Shown: one piece after another, positions 1 through 8,779 of the stretch
Layout of the letters: the number at the start of each line of letters is the position of its first letter
Numbering within the stretch: position 1 is the first letter of the stretch
NCBI GenBank assembly: GCA_039931245.1
Contig: JBDTSH010000019.1
Coordinates: 29,540 to 93,539, forward strand
Length of the DNA stretch: 64,000 bases
From: UBA4729 sp039931245
Lineage (GTDB): Bacteria; Patescibacteriota; Saccharimonadia; Saccharimonadales; UBA4665
Direction: 5' to 3'
Made by a program: the position numbers and the translations under genes
Notes under the pieces: generated by a model
What the model was told of the DNA's origin: nothing
What the model saw: only the letters and a program-made list of their open reading frames with translations
Database searches by the model: none

Positions 1-669
1 GTTCATCGTCACGGTGCGCAGTTCGAAGCCATCGGGCATCGGCAAGCCAAAGTTCTCAAATATTTCTTCGACCCGGCCAATCGTAAAGCGGCTGCCGTAG
101 ATGGGGGCTGGAAACTTCGGTACAATGTGCGGCAAGCCGCCAATGTGGTCGAGGTGTCCGTGCGTGATGATGTAAGCGCGTAGTTTATCTTTGATCTGTT
201 CGAGGTAGGTCGTGTCGGCGATGCCGTAATTGATTCCCGGTAAGTCGACTCCCAAGTCGTTGCCACAGTCAAGAATCACCGCATCGTTTAAGTACTCAAC
301 GAGGATCATGTTTTTGGAACCACCCCCATCCATACCACCGAGACCGATAATTTTCAGCCGAGGGGTATCGTCGATCACGTTGGCGCGGCGTGGCTTGACG
401 GCGTCGGCCGTCAAATACTGGTTGGCGATGCGCTGGGCGTCCATTTGGGAACGCTTCTGGGCCCGCACGGCTTGACCGCGGGACGTGTTGAGTTGAGTCC
501 CCGAGCGAATCGAGGAATCGTTATTGCGGCCTTGGCCCCGGCCTTGACCGCGGTTTTGGCTGCTCTGACCAGCAGTTCCACCATTTCTAGGTGGCCGGTT
601 GCGATTGTCATCGTTGCCGGGGTTGGGATTAGTTGGTTTTGGATTGTTGTTATTGTTGGTTGGATTCAT
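1..669 (-). CDS. rnj: Ribonuclease J, N-terminal part (cut by window edge)
   Basis: Metallo-beta-lactamase-fold exo/endoribonuclease of mRNA decay and rRNA maturation. Only the first 223 codons are present; the gene runs off the left edge. The zinc-binding motif HGHLDH is visible near residue 170, preceded by a GLGGMDGG-type beta-CASP RNase start. Residues 2-70 form an Asn/Pro/Gly/Arg/Gln-rich low-complexity tail that is probably disordered and RNA-binding. The ATG is preceded by a good Shine-Dalgarno (AGGAG, 5 nt spacer), so this gene is leadered. Next upstream is a UDG gene, and PNPase lies nearby, giving an RNA-turnover neighbourhood. Confidence 0.93.
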   Translation of the reverse strand, partial: MNPTNNNNNPKPTNPNPGNDDNRNRPPRNGGTAGQSSQNRGQGRGQGRNNDSSIRSGTQLNTSRGQAVRAQKRSQMDAQRIANQYLTADAVKPRRANVIDDTPRLKIIGLGGMDGGGSKNMILVEYLNDAVILDCGNDLGVDLPGINYGIADTTYLEQIKDKLRAYIITHGHLDHIGGLPHIVPKFPAPIYGSRFTIGRVEEIFENFGLPMPDGFELRTVTMN

Positions 670-714
670 ATTTCTCCTGTAATGGCCCCTGGGGGCGATT
701 GTCTTAGTTAATTC

Positions 715-1314
715 TTAAATGTTATTCATAATGTTGGGGATCTTGGCAAAGTCGTCGAGCAATGTTTGGCGTATGCCAGGGTTATACAGAGCTGCCGCCG
801 GGTGATATAACGGCATAATGACTAGCGCGAGGCCGTCGCTTGAAGCTTTGAGGTTCAGGCGTAATGGCTGAGGCTCACCGTGGACTTTGCTGATTTGCAG
901 ATCCGGCAAGAAGCAATTCATACTGTGGCGCCCGAGGGTCACGACGACTTTGGGCTGAATTACTTCTAACTGGCTTTGTAAATACGGTAGAAACGCACTT
1001 TTCTCGGCGGGTGATGGATCTCGATTATCGGGTGGGCGGTACTTAACGATATTAGTAATGTAGATGTCTTTGCGCTCGAGGTCAATTGTTTGCAGCATTT
1101 TGTTAAGGAATTTCCCAGCTGCGCCGACGAATGGCCGACCTTGCTCATCTTCTTTCTTGCCCGGTGCTTCACCGATGAAAACGATGGTCGCGTCGGCATT
1201 CCCTTCACCAAATACCTGCTGAGTGGCGGTCGCGGCCAACTGCGGGGTGACTTTATTATTGAAGATTGCCTGTTTGATTGCGTCGAGCCGTTGCTGCTTG
1301 CTAAGTGCGCCCAT
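715..1314 (-). CDS. Family 4-type uracil-DNA glycosylase lacking the Fe-S cysteines
   Basis: Excises uracil from DNA (base excision repair). The family motif GEAPGKKEDEQGRPFVGAAG is at residues 48-67, and the catalytic-loop HPAAALYNP is near the C-terminus. In family 4 enzymes four cysteines hold a 4Fe-4S cluster; here the N-terminal CxxC is absent and the other two sites are Tyr92 (KYRPP) and Phe108. The ATG at 1314 is preferred over a TTG at 1329 because GGGAG lies 8 nt upstream of the ATG. It overlaps the end of the small membrane-protein gene upstream by 14 nt, so the two are probably co-transcribed with pnp. Family assignment is firm; cluster loss is seen directly. Confidence 0.9.
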   Translation of the reverse strand: MGALSKQQRLDAIKQAIFNNKVTPQLAATATQQVFGEGNADATIVFIGEAPGKKEDEQGRPFVGAAGKFLNKMLQTIDLERKDIYITNIVKYRPPDNRDPSPAEKSAFLPYLQSQLEVIQPKVVVTLGRHSMNCFLPDLQISKVHGEPQPLRLNLKASSDGLALVIMPLYHPAAALYNPGIRQTLLDDFAKIPNIMNNI

Positions 1315-1507
1315 GACCAAAGCTCCCAATTAACTTCACCACATTTTGCAGACAGCCAACTAAACCTACCAGCGCCAGGCCGTACCATAGGAAGTTGCCG
1401 CGATCAACCGCCAGCGAGCCGAACCCGTAGGCACTCATTCCCTCGACAGCGGCGAACACGACTCGACCGATTCTTGTCTTGTGCCAACTGTCGAGTGTAT
1501 TCATCAT
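1301..1507 (-). CDS. Small membrane protein, unknown function
   Basis: About 68 residues with two probable hydrophobic segments, the second (NFLWYGLALVGLVGCL) being a clear transmembrane helix. Three consecutive possible starts exist (GTG 1510, ATG 1507, ATG 1504); none has a strong Shine-Dalgarno. It begins about 10 nt after the pnp stop and overlaps the UDG start by 14 nt, consistent with a pnp-membrane protein-UDG operon. I do not recognise the family. Confidence 0.5.
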   Translation of the reverse strand: MMNTLDSWHKTRIGRVVFAAVEGMSAYGFGSLAVDRGNFLWYGLALVGLVGCLQNVVKLIGSFGHGRT

Positions 1508-1517
1508 CACGAGTCTC

Positions 1518-3650
1518 TTACTTGTTAAGTTCGCGGGCGGCGGCTTTCATAGAAAGCTGCAGGCGGCCCCGCTCGTCGATGGCAATGAGTTTGACGGTGA
1601 CTTTATCGCCTTCCTTGAGGACGTCACTGGTTTTTTCCACCCGTTCCTCGCTAATTTCACTGACGTGCACCAAGCCGTCTTTGCCAGGCATAATCTGCAC
1701 GAAAGCGCCAAAATCAAGAACACTGACAACCGGCCGATCTTTATATATCGCGCCGACTTCGGGGTCCTCGGTAATCATGCGTATCCACTGCTTGGCGGCT
1801 TCAATACTGTCGCCGTTGGGGCTGGCAATCATAATCATGCCGTCGTCTTTAATATCGATGGTCGTGCCGGTTTCGGCGGTAATCTTTTGGATGACTTCCC
1901 CGCCCTTACCGATGACTTCACGAATCTTGTCGGGGTTGATCTGAATTGTTTCGACGCGCGGGGCGTACGGGCTCATGGTCGCGCGCGGTTCGGCGATAGT
2001 CGTCAGCATGTGCTCCAGAATGAAAGCGCGGCCAGTCCGACCCTGCTCGAGGGCTTCCTTTAGCGTCTTGATGGGCAGACCGTGAACTTTCATGTCCATT
2101 TGGAGGGCGGTCACGCCCTTGCTCGTTCCAGTTACTTTAAAGTCCATGTCACCGGCGAAGTCTTCGGCATCGGCGATATCGGTCAGGACGTACGTCTTGT
2201 CGCCGTCAACCATCAGCCCCATCGCAATACCACTCACAGGGCGTTTGAGCGGGACACCAGCGGCCATCAGGGCCATGGTGCTCGAACAAGTGGCCGCCAT
2301 GCTGGTCGAGCCGTTTTGGGACATAATCTCCGTCACGCAACGCATAGTGTAGGGGAAATCAGCTTCGGCCGGCAAAACCGCCGTCAAAGCGCGTTCCGCA
2401 AGATAGCCGTGACCGATTTCGCGGCGACCGGGGCTGCCCATGCGGCGGACTTCGCCGACGGTGTAGCCGGGAGCATTATAGTGATGCAAGAAGCGGCGTT
2501 CGCCTTCGCGCTCCATCGTGTCAACGAGCTGTACAAAACTTAGCGGCGCCAGCGTCACAATGTTCAAGGCCTGGGTGAGCCCGCGCGTAAATAGGCTTGA
2601 GCCGTGGGCACGCGGCAATAAATCAACTTCTGAACTAAGCTCGCGTACTTCAGTAAAGCCCCGACCGTCTGGTCGAACGCCATCCTCCACGATGCCTTTC
2701 CGGACGTCGTTATGGACTGCCATTTGAAAGGCTTCATCGTAGTCGCTCTTAAGAACTGCCCACTCCTCACCGAGTTTGTCGGCGAATTCAGCGTGCATGT
2801 CGTCGCGCAGAGTTTGGATTAAGACGTTTCGTTCGGGATACGGTTTACGTAAATCTTCACCGAGTTTGCCTTCCAGCCAGCTGTCAACGCTGGTGAGAAT
2901 TGTGGGGTCGGGCAAACTGAGCTTGAACTCCTGCTTGGTGACGCCGACTTTGTCGGCCAATTCTTGCTGCAAGGCGATGGCGGGTTGCATAGCGGTAAAA
3001 CCAAACTGCAGGGCGTCGGCAATGACCTCCTCGGTCACTTCACTGGCCCCGGCTTCGGCCATCATAATGCCGTTTTTCGTACCCGCCACAACCAAATCAA
3101 GATCACCTTCATTCAATTGTTCAGGCGTCGCAAAAGCAGTGAGTTCGCCATCAACCAAGCCAATGCGCAATCCGGCGACGGGTCCATCAAAGGGGGCACC
3201 GGTCAGCATAAAGGCCGCACTCATGGCAATCATCGCAATCATGTCGGGACGGAAGGACGGATCCATGCTGAGGACGGTGGCGACGCCCTGCACTTCTTGG
3301 CGGTAGCCTTTGGGCCACAGCGGGCGGATAGGACGATCGATCAAACGACCGATCAAAATAGCGTCATCGCTCGGCCGTCCTTCGCGCTTGATGTAGCGGC
3401 TGCCACTAATCTTGCCGGAGGCGTACATTTTTTCTTCGTAATCAATACTCAGCGGAAAATAGTCCATGCCGCTGATGTTTTTTGGACTAATCATCGCCGT
3501 CCCGAGCACGACCGTGTCGCCGTAACGAACAATCACGCTGGCACTGGTGCGAAAACCGACGCGGCCCACTTCTAAACTGAGCTTACGACCACAAAAGTCG
3601 GTCTCCACTTTAATAATTGCTTTACCGGCAGGATTAATGGTTTGACCCAA
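1518..3650 (-). CDS. pnp: Polyribonucleotide nucleotidyltransferase (PNPase)
   Basis: Phosphorolytic 3'-5' exoribonuclease of the RNA degradosome. The 710 residues match the usual length: two RNase PH-like domains, an alpha-helical linker, a KH domain (GKGGEVIQKIT) near 560-610 and an S1 domain (VLDFGAFVQIMPGKDGLVH) near 640-690. The catalytic-core GSSLFTRG segment is present. The start is a TTG at 3650 with GAGGA about 8 nt upstream; the upstream ATG at 3681 is out of frame. The rpsO-pnp order is the classic bacterial arrangement, with a 184-nt spacer that I could not resolve into a clear terminator or promoter. Confidence 0.97.
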   Translation of the reverse strand: MGQTINPAGKAIIKVETDFCGRKLSLEVGRVGFRTSASVIVRYGDTVVLGTAMISPKNISGMDYFPLSIDYEEKMYASGKISGSRYIKREGRPSDDAILIGRLIDRPIRPLWPKGYRQEVQGVATVLSMDPSFRPDMIAMIAMSAAFMLTGAPFDGPVAGLRIGLVDGELTAFATPEQLNEGDLDLVVAGTKNGIMMAEAGASEVTEEVIADALQFGFTAMQPAIALQQELADKVGVTKQEFKLSLPDPTILTSVDSWLEGKLGEDLRKPYPERNVLIQTLRDDMHAEFADKLGEEWAVLKSDYDEAFQMAVHNDVRKGIVEDGVRPDGRGFTEVRELSSEVDLLPRAHGSSLFTRGLTQALNIVTLAPLSFVQLVDTMEREGERRFLHHYNAPGYTVGEVRRMGSPGRREIGHGYLAERALTAVLPAEADFPYTMRCVTEIMSQNGSTSMAATCSSTMALMAAGVPLKRPVSGIAMGLMVDGDKTYVLTDIADAEDFAGDMDFKVTGTSKGVTALQMDMKVHGLPIKTLKEALEQGRTGRAFILEHMLTTIAEPRATMSPYAPRVETIQINPDKIREVIGKGGEVIQKITAETGTTIDIKDDGMIMIASPNGDSIEAAKQWIRMITEDPEVGAIYKDRPVVSVLDFGAFVQIMPGKDGLVHVSEISEERVEKTSDVLKEGDKVTVKLIAIDERGRLQLSMKAAARELNK

Positions 3651-3834
3651 GGTAGTCCTCTGTCTTTCTGTTCGGATTCATATTAATACTCTCGAGCAAT
3701 GTTCAAATATATAGCACTCGCCTTGTGCTTTAAGCGCGCAATATATCTGTTGCATTGCCAAAGTGTGTAACCCGAGACGTTAATGTGCACAAGCAGAGAC
3801 CCCCCGAATCTCGAGGAATCAGTGTCTATGCAAT

Positions 3835-4101
3835 TTAGCGGCGAATGCCGAGTTTAGCGATGAGATCGAGGTAGCCCTGACTGTCGCGAGCGGCAATGTA
3901 GCGCAGGAGGCGACGGCGCTTGCCGACCATCTGCAACAGGCCGCGGCGGGCCATAAAATCGTGCTTGTTAATCTTCAGGTGTTCGGTGAGCTCTTTGACA
4001 CGAGCCGTCAGAACGGCCACCTGGGCACTCGAGCCACCGGTGTCCTTGGCGTGCACTTGGACGTCTTTGATAATAGCTAGTTTTTTCTCACCTTTAATCA
4101 T
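3835..4101 (-). CDS. rpsO: 30S ribosomal protein S15
   Basis: Primary binding protein of the 16S central domain. The 88 residues are full length, with the DTGGSSAQVAVLT and KHDFMARRGLLQMVGKRR segments typical of S15. A -10-like TAGTAT (4111-4116 complement) ends 9 nt before the ATG, so the mRNA is probably leaderless or nearly so. Located directly upstream of pnp. Confidence 0.97.
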   Translation of the reverse strand: MIKGEKKLAIIKDVQVHAKDTGGSSAQVAVLTARVKELTEHLKINKHDFMARRGLLQMVGKRRRLLRYIAARDSQGYLDLIAKLGIRR

Positions 4102-4223
4102 ATAGCCTCTATACTACCAGATTGCCACCCCTTATGCAAGGTTAGAGCCTCAAAAAGTTATCCAGGCGCCCCCGCTGAACGGCGACGTCTTGACGGTTGA
4201 ATAACAAATGTTATTGAGCTCGC

Positions 4224-4466
4224 CTAAGGTTCGCGAGTTTCGTGCTGCTTGATGGTGTCGGCAATCACCTGCTGGAGCTGTTTGAGCTCATCGAGGCTGT
4301 TCAGGCGCACCCCGGCCACCACGTCGGCGCTGGTTTCTACATCTGTTTGCTGACGAATCTGGAAGAATAAAAGGTTGGCAATCCCCTGTTCGTTGATCAT
4401 CACAATATTGCCATCGCTGGCGACGACGGGTTGTTTGTAATTAAGTTGTAGGTTGTTTGGTTTCAT
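4224..4466 (-). CDS. Conserved small protein, possibly DUF3467-like
   Basis: 80 residues, soluble. The pattern of an N-terminal 'NLLFFQIRQ' strand and a C-terminal amphipathic helix (LDELKQLQQVIADTIKQHE) resembles DUF3467 proteins, but the match is by eye and weak. A good Shine-Dalgarno (AAGGAG, 4 nt before ATG) supports the start. It lies between truB and rpsO on the same strand; function unknown. Confidence 0.6.
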   Translation of the reverse strand: MKPNNLQLNYKQPVVASDGNIVMINEQGIANLLFFQIRQQTDVETSADVVAGVRLNSLDELKQLQQVIADTIKQHETREP

Positions 4467-4508
4467 GCGACTCCTTATCCTTAATAATCCCGTCCCCCTA
4501 GTATATGC

Positions 4509-5198
4509 CTAGACCAGCAAGCGCTCGAGTATTTTTTCGGGATTGAGCCCGTCGACCTGACAGGCGTCGGCGACAGTGAATCGGCCGACCCGCGTCCGCC
4601 GTAACGCAATAGTATAGGCGCAGCTGCCGAGCGCCGTGGCGATGTCTTCACTGAGCGTCCGCAGATAAGTGCCACTCCCGACATCGGCGCTATAGGCAAT
4701 GAGCGGATAAGTGTAGTCGGACACCTCGAGGCGGTGGATGGTGGCCGGCCGTGGCACCATCGCGACTGCCTGGCCGGCGCGGGCCAGGGCGTAGGCCCGC
4801 TGCCCATTGACCTTGATGGCCGAATAAATTGGCGGTATTTGAGTTATCTGGCCCCGAAACTGCTCCAGTACCTCTTGCAGCGCTGCTTTCGTCGGGACGA
4901 CGCCGGATACAATACTCAGCTCGCCTTCCGGGTCGCCAGTAGTGCTGGTGGTGCCAAGCTGCATGATCACTTCGTACGTTTTATCGGCTTTACTGAGCGA
5001 TTGGGCCTGTCGCGTGTACTCTTTGCCAATCAACAGCACTAGTAGCCCGGTCGCAAAAGGATCGAGTGTACCGGTATGGCCAACTTTACAGTTCTTTGGT
5101 TTTTTCCCTTCGGCGGTCGCGACTATCCGACGCACATAATTGACGACGTCAAAGGATGTCCAACCAGCGGGTTTATCGACGAGTAATATTCCTTGCAT
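4509..5198 (-). CDS. truB: tRNA pseudouridine(55) synthase TruB
   Basis: Makes pseudouridine 55 in the tRNA T-loop. The catalytic motif GHTGTLDPFATGLL contains the nucleophilic Asp; the N-terminal LLVDKPAGWTSFDVV is diagnostic. The ATG at 5198 is chosen over 5234 because family members start at this Met and because a TACACT -10 box (5205-5210 complement) ends 6 nt upstream, predicting a leaderless message. At 229 residues it is short, consistent with lack of a C-terminal PUA domain. Confidence 0.95.
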   Translation of the reverse strand: MQGILLVDKPAGWTSFDVVNYVRRIVATAEGKKPKNCKVGHTGTLDPFATGLLVLLIGKEYTRQAQSLSKADKTYEVIMQLGTTSTTGDPEGELSIVSGVVPTKAALQEVLEQFRGQITQIPPIYSAIKVNGQRAYALARAGQAVAMVPRPATIHRLEVSDYTYPLIAYSADVGSGTYLRTLSEDIATALGSCAYTIALRRTRVGRFTVADACQVDGLNPEKILERLLV

Positions 5199-5270
5199 AG
5201 TTCTAGTGTAGCCTACCCGGTCGGGCTGTTTCATGCCAGACCGAACCTCAGCCAGAATTAATCACTACTG

Positions 5271-7085
5271 TTAAGAGGCCGTGGGCGGCGGGGTCGGTCC
5301 GAAATTGAAAGGAATCGGTGGGGGCACTGGGGGGGGCGCGGTCGGATCAGTCACTGACGAACTACTTGGTTGAATTGTGTGGGGCTCGGGCAGTACGACG
5401 TCCCCGTAGCCGGCTGTCGGGGGGGGCGGCGGGGCGACTCCTGGAACGGCCGGGATAACCTGTTGCAATACATCGGTGAATGCCGGGCTTGGTGGGGGCA
5501 TTTGGTCAAAATTGACTGGGGTGTGTAGGGGGTCGCCGAGTGGTTGGGCGTTGAGGGCGACGATTGGCTCGGGTAGCTCTGGTGAGGTATCACTGAGGGC
5601 CCGCATTACTTCGTCGCGCGCCGAAATAACTTCAGAATTCAGGTGGGGGCTATGTACTGCTTGCTCGATATCGGCCAACGTTTCCGAGTCATCGGGCAGT
5701 TGGAGACCGGGATCGGCCGGTTGGTCAACCGGACCTATCGGGGGCGGGCTGATTTCCGTAGCGACGGGGGTAACCGTCGGCTGAGGTGAACCATTGTTCA
5801 ATGGGTCATCGTACGGGGGCACCCAGGCGGGCGGAGGCGGTGTGAAACCCGTCAACAACGGTGTCGGCTGAGGAGACGGTGGGGGTATGGTTTCGATGGG
5901 GGCCGCCGGTTCGCTGTCACGGCTGAGGAGCGGGGCCTCATTGACTTGCGGCAGCGAGAGCGGATCGGGGCTCGTTTCGGTTAATTCATATTCGGGACGG
6001 CTGTTGGCGGTAAGAGTGCCACCCATCAGCGGCGGGTCGACCACATATTGCGGGGCTGGCGTGACAAACGGCGCAGTATTGTCGGTGGGGTGGTCGTCGG
6101 GATCGCTCGGCTTCACGTCACCGATTAGGCTACTGGCCCCGTCATCAAGGACAGGTTCGGCGACTTGAGCCACCGGCTCAAAAGTTGGCGCAACCACGAT
6201 ATCGTCATTCATCTCTGGCTCCGGCAAAGTCTCAACGCCGTCCGATTCATGGGCAATTTCGAGTGTGCCGGGTTCTGGCTTCGGGGCAGCCGTAGGCTGC
6301 GCGGGGTCGGTTTCACCGTCGGCCAGACGAGGCTCTTCCACTGAAGGTTCGTCGAGCTTGCTCGCCACGAGCTGCTGGTTCGCACCGGCAGCCATAAGTG
6401 CCGCACTGACACTCATCGTTTGCGGAGTGGTTTTTTCATTACTGAAGCGATTAGTTTCGGCGACGATACCCGTCAGCAAGGCGGTGGCAATTTGGCCATC
6501 AATCAATTCCTTATTAAGCTTCACCGCGAGCTCATAGACGAGTTCGGACAAGCTACTGGCGGCCGGATCGGACCAATTGATGCTGCCGAGGCTTTCCCCG
6601 CTTTGGGTATTAATGCTGCTCACCACCGCGTCATGGAGGATACGGCCATGGCTCGTGATGGCCTCGTCGAAATCTTCCTGGCGTTGGACGCCGAGGGCGA
6701 TGACGACATCAACATTAAAATCTCCCTGACTAAATTCCAGATCAGCTTGCGAGATAGAAGTACGATACGGCGTGATAAAAATACGTACCATCTCATCTTC
6801 GACCTTGTAGCGGAGTTTATCAGCCTTGCTTTTATCAAGCGCGATGATAAAGTCACGCAGAGAATCGGTCGTTTTTTCGAGAGTACTTTCCGGATCCAAA
6901 AACTCCATCGTCGACGGGACTTCCCCGCTGAACACGGCCGTCGCGTGCTTACTGAACTTGTTGAGCAGTAAGGTCAAACCGACACAGGCCGACAATTGAT
7001 CAACCGAGGGATTGCGACTAACCGTCACTAAAATATTAGCTGAGGAACGAAGTTTTTCGACGAGCTGATTTTGAGCGCTGTCCAT
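5271..7085 (-). CDS. Degenerate DHH-type phosphoesterase-like protein with proline-rich C-terminal half
   Basis: 604 residues. Residues 1-235 follow the layout of NrnA/DHH phosphoesterases: an Asn-Pro-x-x-Asp strand (SRNPSVDQLSACVG) where the family has a metal-binding NPDxDAxGS, a central IALGV strand, and a good match to the 'GIxxDTxxF' segment (LLTGIVAETNRFSNEKTTPQ). Most metal-binding Asp/His residues are replaced, so catalysis is doubtful. Residues 240-604 are Pro/Asp/Glu-rich and probably disordered. Flanks: truB downstream, rpsT divergent. Family assignment is inferred by eye; function unknown. Confidence 0.7.
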   Translation of the reverse strand: MDSAQNQLVEKLRSSANILVTVSRNPSVDQLSACVGLTLLLNKFSKHATAVFSGEVPSTMEFLDPESTLEKTTDSLRDFIIALDKSKADKLRYKVEDEMVRIFITPYRTSISQADLEFSQGDFNVDVVIALGVQRQEDFDEAITSHGRILHDAVVSSINTQSGESLGSINWSDPAASSLSELVYELAVKLNKELIDGQIATALLTGIVAETNRFSNEKTTPQTMSVSAALMAAGANQQLVASKLDEPSVEEPRLADGETDPAQPTAAPKPEPGTLEIAHESDGVETLPEPEMNDDIVVAPTFEPVAQVAEPVLDDGASSLIGDVKPSDPDDHPTDNTAPFVTPAPQYVVDPPLMGGTLTANSRPEYELTETSPDPLSLPQVNEAPLLSRDSEPAAPIETIPPPSPQPTPLLTGFTPPPPAWVPPYDDPLNNGSPQPTVTPVATEISPPPIGPVDQPADPGLQLPDDSETLADIEQAVHSPHLNSEVISARDEVMRALSDTSPELPEPIVALNAQPLGDPLHTPVNFDQMPPPSPAFTDVLQQVIPAVPGVAPPPPPTAGYGDVVLPEPHTIQPSSSSVTDPTAPPPVPPPIPFNFGPTPPPTAS

Positions 7086-7314
7086 AATATTTATACTTTA
7101 CTTTTTAGCTTTTTTGATTTTATGCCTTCTATAGCTCAGATTATCATAAAGCTTACGCCTTGTCTACAATATATAGGAAGTTAAGTACAGAGGAAAGCCG
7201 CCCAAATCCGACCCCCCAGATGATGTCGCGGGCTTGCCTTTCTTTACAAAGAATGCTTGCCTCTGTATAGTTGAGATTCGAGTAGTAATTAAGCTTAAGC
7301 TAAAGGGAAATAGA

Positions 7315-7692
7315 ATGCCAATTATCAAATCAGCCAAAAAGCGCGTCAAGGTTTCGAACAAAGCCGCCGTCCGCAACAGCAAGACGAAACGGACGCTCAA
7401 AACAGCGCTCAAGAGTTTTCATGCAGCCGTAACCGGTAAGTCAAAAGACGCCGGCGACAAGCACGCCCGGGCCCAAAGCGCCGTCGACAAAGCCGTCAAA
7501 AAAGGCGTCATGCACAAAAACAAAGCCGCTCGCCTAAAGAAGCAAGCCGCCGTTAAAGCCAAGGCCGCCGGGGTTACTCCTACCGCCAAAGCTAAAAAGG
7601 CCGTCGCCAAAGTTGCCCCCAAGAAAGTTGTCGCTAAAAAGGCCGTCGCCAAAAAAGCGCCCGCCAAAAAGCCAGTTGCCAAGAAAAAGTAA
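7315..7692 (+). CDS. rpsT: 30S ribosomal protein S20 with histone H1-like C-terminal tail
   Basis: Binds 16S rRNA. The first ~85 residues are S20 (MPIIKSAKKRVKVSNKAAVR). A further ~40 residues form a Lys/Ala/Val/Pro-rich tail (repeats of KKAVAKKAPAKK type) resembling histone H1 tails, making the protein 125 residues against about 87 normally. The ATG at 7315 has AAAGGG 7 nt upstream; the longer frame beginning at 7234 lacks support. Followed at once by a strong intrinsic terminator. Confidence 0.93.
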   Translation: MPIIKSAKKRVKVSNKAAVRNSKTKRTLKTALKSFHAAVTGKSKDAGDKHARAQSAVDKAVKKGVMHKNKAARLKKQAAVKAKAAGVTPTAKAKKAVAKVAPKKVVAKKAVAKKAPAKKPVAKKK

Positions 7693-7713
7693 GTAGCTGT
7701 ACTCCCCACAAGT

Positions 7714-7738
7714 GCCGCCCTTCCGAGGGCGGCTTTTC
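7714..7738 (+). terminator. Intrinsic terminator of rpsT
   Basis: GCCGCCC / GGGCGGC stem with a 6-nt loop, then TTTT; 21 nt after the rpsT stop. Confidence 0.9.
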
Positions 7739-7753
7739 GTTGGGGCGTTGTTT

Positions 7754-8674
7754 TTAAGCTGCCAATTTCAACAAATAGTGGCTCAGCGCTTCGTCGACGT
7801 CGATGGCCTCACGCTTCATCCTCATATCAATCAACAGTAAATCGGCGATCAGCGCTCTAAGTTTGGACAGCGTCAGCTTCCGGGCAATCCCCTGACTCTT
7901 GCTCACGACGTAGGGACTGAGTTTGGCCTCTTTGGCTATTGTTTCAGCCGAGCGCCCACTCGCCGCCTTGATAATCGCCAAAACGTGGAGCTGCCAAGCG
8001 ATCATGGCAATAATCTGAGCCGGCTCGACCTTCAGGGCGCGCTGTTCGGCGTACAAATCAAATGCCCGGGGCAAGTTTTTCGCAAACACCGCTTCGAGTA
8101 GCTGAAATATCGTGCTCTGGGGCGCGGCTTCAGTGAGTTCGTCGATGGTCTGCCGGCTGATTGCCGGGGAGCGCAACAACAATTTGTCGAGTTCATTGGC
8201 CAAGGCTAACTGATTGGTCCCGACCCGTTCGACTAAATAGTTCGCGTCCTTAGTGCTCAGCGACCCGCCCCGATCGCTGGCCTGCCCGCCGAGCCAATGG
8301 GCCAGAGCGTACTGATCGAGTTCAGCGCACTCCTGATAGGCAGTTTTGGACTTTACATACTTATAGTAACTCGAGCGCTTATCAACCTTAGGTTCGACAA
8401 TAATTACATCGGTCGTATCAGGAACACCCTCCAAAATGTGTGCAACATTTTCGGCAAATAATTTATTGGCACTCGGGGCCCGGAGAATTACCATTTTTCG
8501 GCTCGCCAAAAATGGCAAGCTCGTAATTGCTTCCCGCAGTTTAGACAATTCGGCTTCCTGACCATCAAGGCGTTCCAATGCCAAATCACCATGCTCCGCC
8601 ACAAAAGCAGTTACCAATGAATCCAGCTCGTCCTGGACGAGAAAACTATTTGCTCCGGCAATCGTTCTAATCAT
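7754..8674 (-). CDS. holA: DNA polymerase III delta subunit
   Basis: Clamp-loader subunit. 306 residues with the HolA layout: N-terminal degenerate AAA+ domain (IRTIAGANSFLVQDELDSL), LPFLASRKMVILR, a middle helical lid, and C-terminal collar (KLRALIADLLLIDMRMK). The ATG at 8674 is preferred over the 10-residue longer frame: a CATAAT -10 box (8684-8689 complement) ends 9 nt upstream. It shares a divergent promoter region with the trehalose gene; the two starts are 105 nt apart. Confidence 0.93.
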   Translation of the reverse strand: MIRTIAGANSFLVQDELDSLVTAFVAEHGDLALERLDGQEAELSKLREAITSLPFLASRKMVILRAPSANKLFAENVAHILEGVPDTTDVIIVEPKVDKRSSYYKYVKSKTAYQECAELDQYALAHWLGGQASDRGGSLSTKDANYLVERVGTNQLALANELDKLLLRSPAISRQTIDELTEAAPQSTIFQLLEAVFAKNLPRAFDLYAEQRALKVEPAQIIAMIAWQLHVLAIIKAASGRSAETIAKEAKLSPYVVSKSQGIARKLTLSKLRALIADLLLIDMRMKREAIDVDEALSHYLLKLAA

Positions 8675-8734
8675 GCTGGCTCTATTATGCTGAAAACCGC
8701 CCATAATAGCGAGCCCGGTCGCGCGGACCTTAAT

Positions 8735-8763
8735 TTCAGTTTTGACCCCTGGTATGGTACAAT
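8735..8763 (+). promoter_or_regulatory. Promoter of the trehalose fusion gene
   Basis: TTCAGT (8735-8740), 17-nt spacer, TACAAT (8758-8763). Unlike many genes here it leaves a short leader of about 10 nt before the ATG at 8780. Confidence 0.55.
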
Positions 8764-8779
8764 ATTGTTACATATTTTT

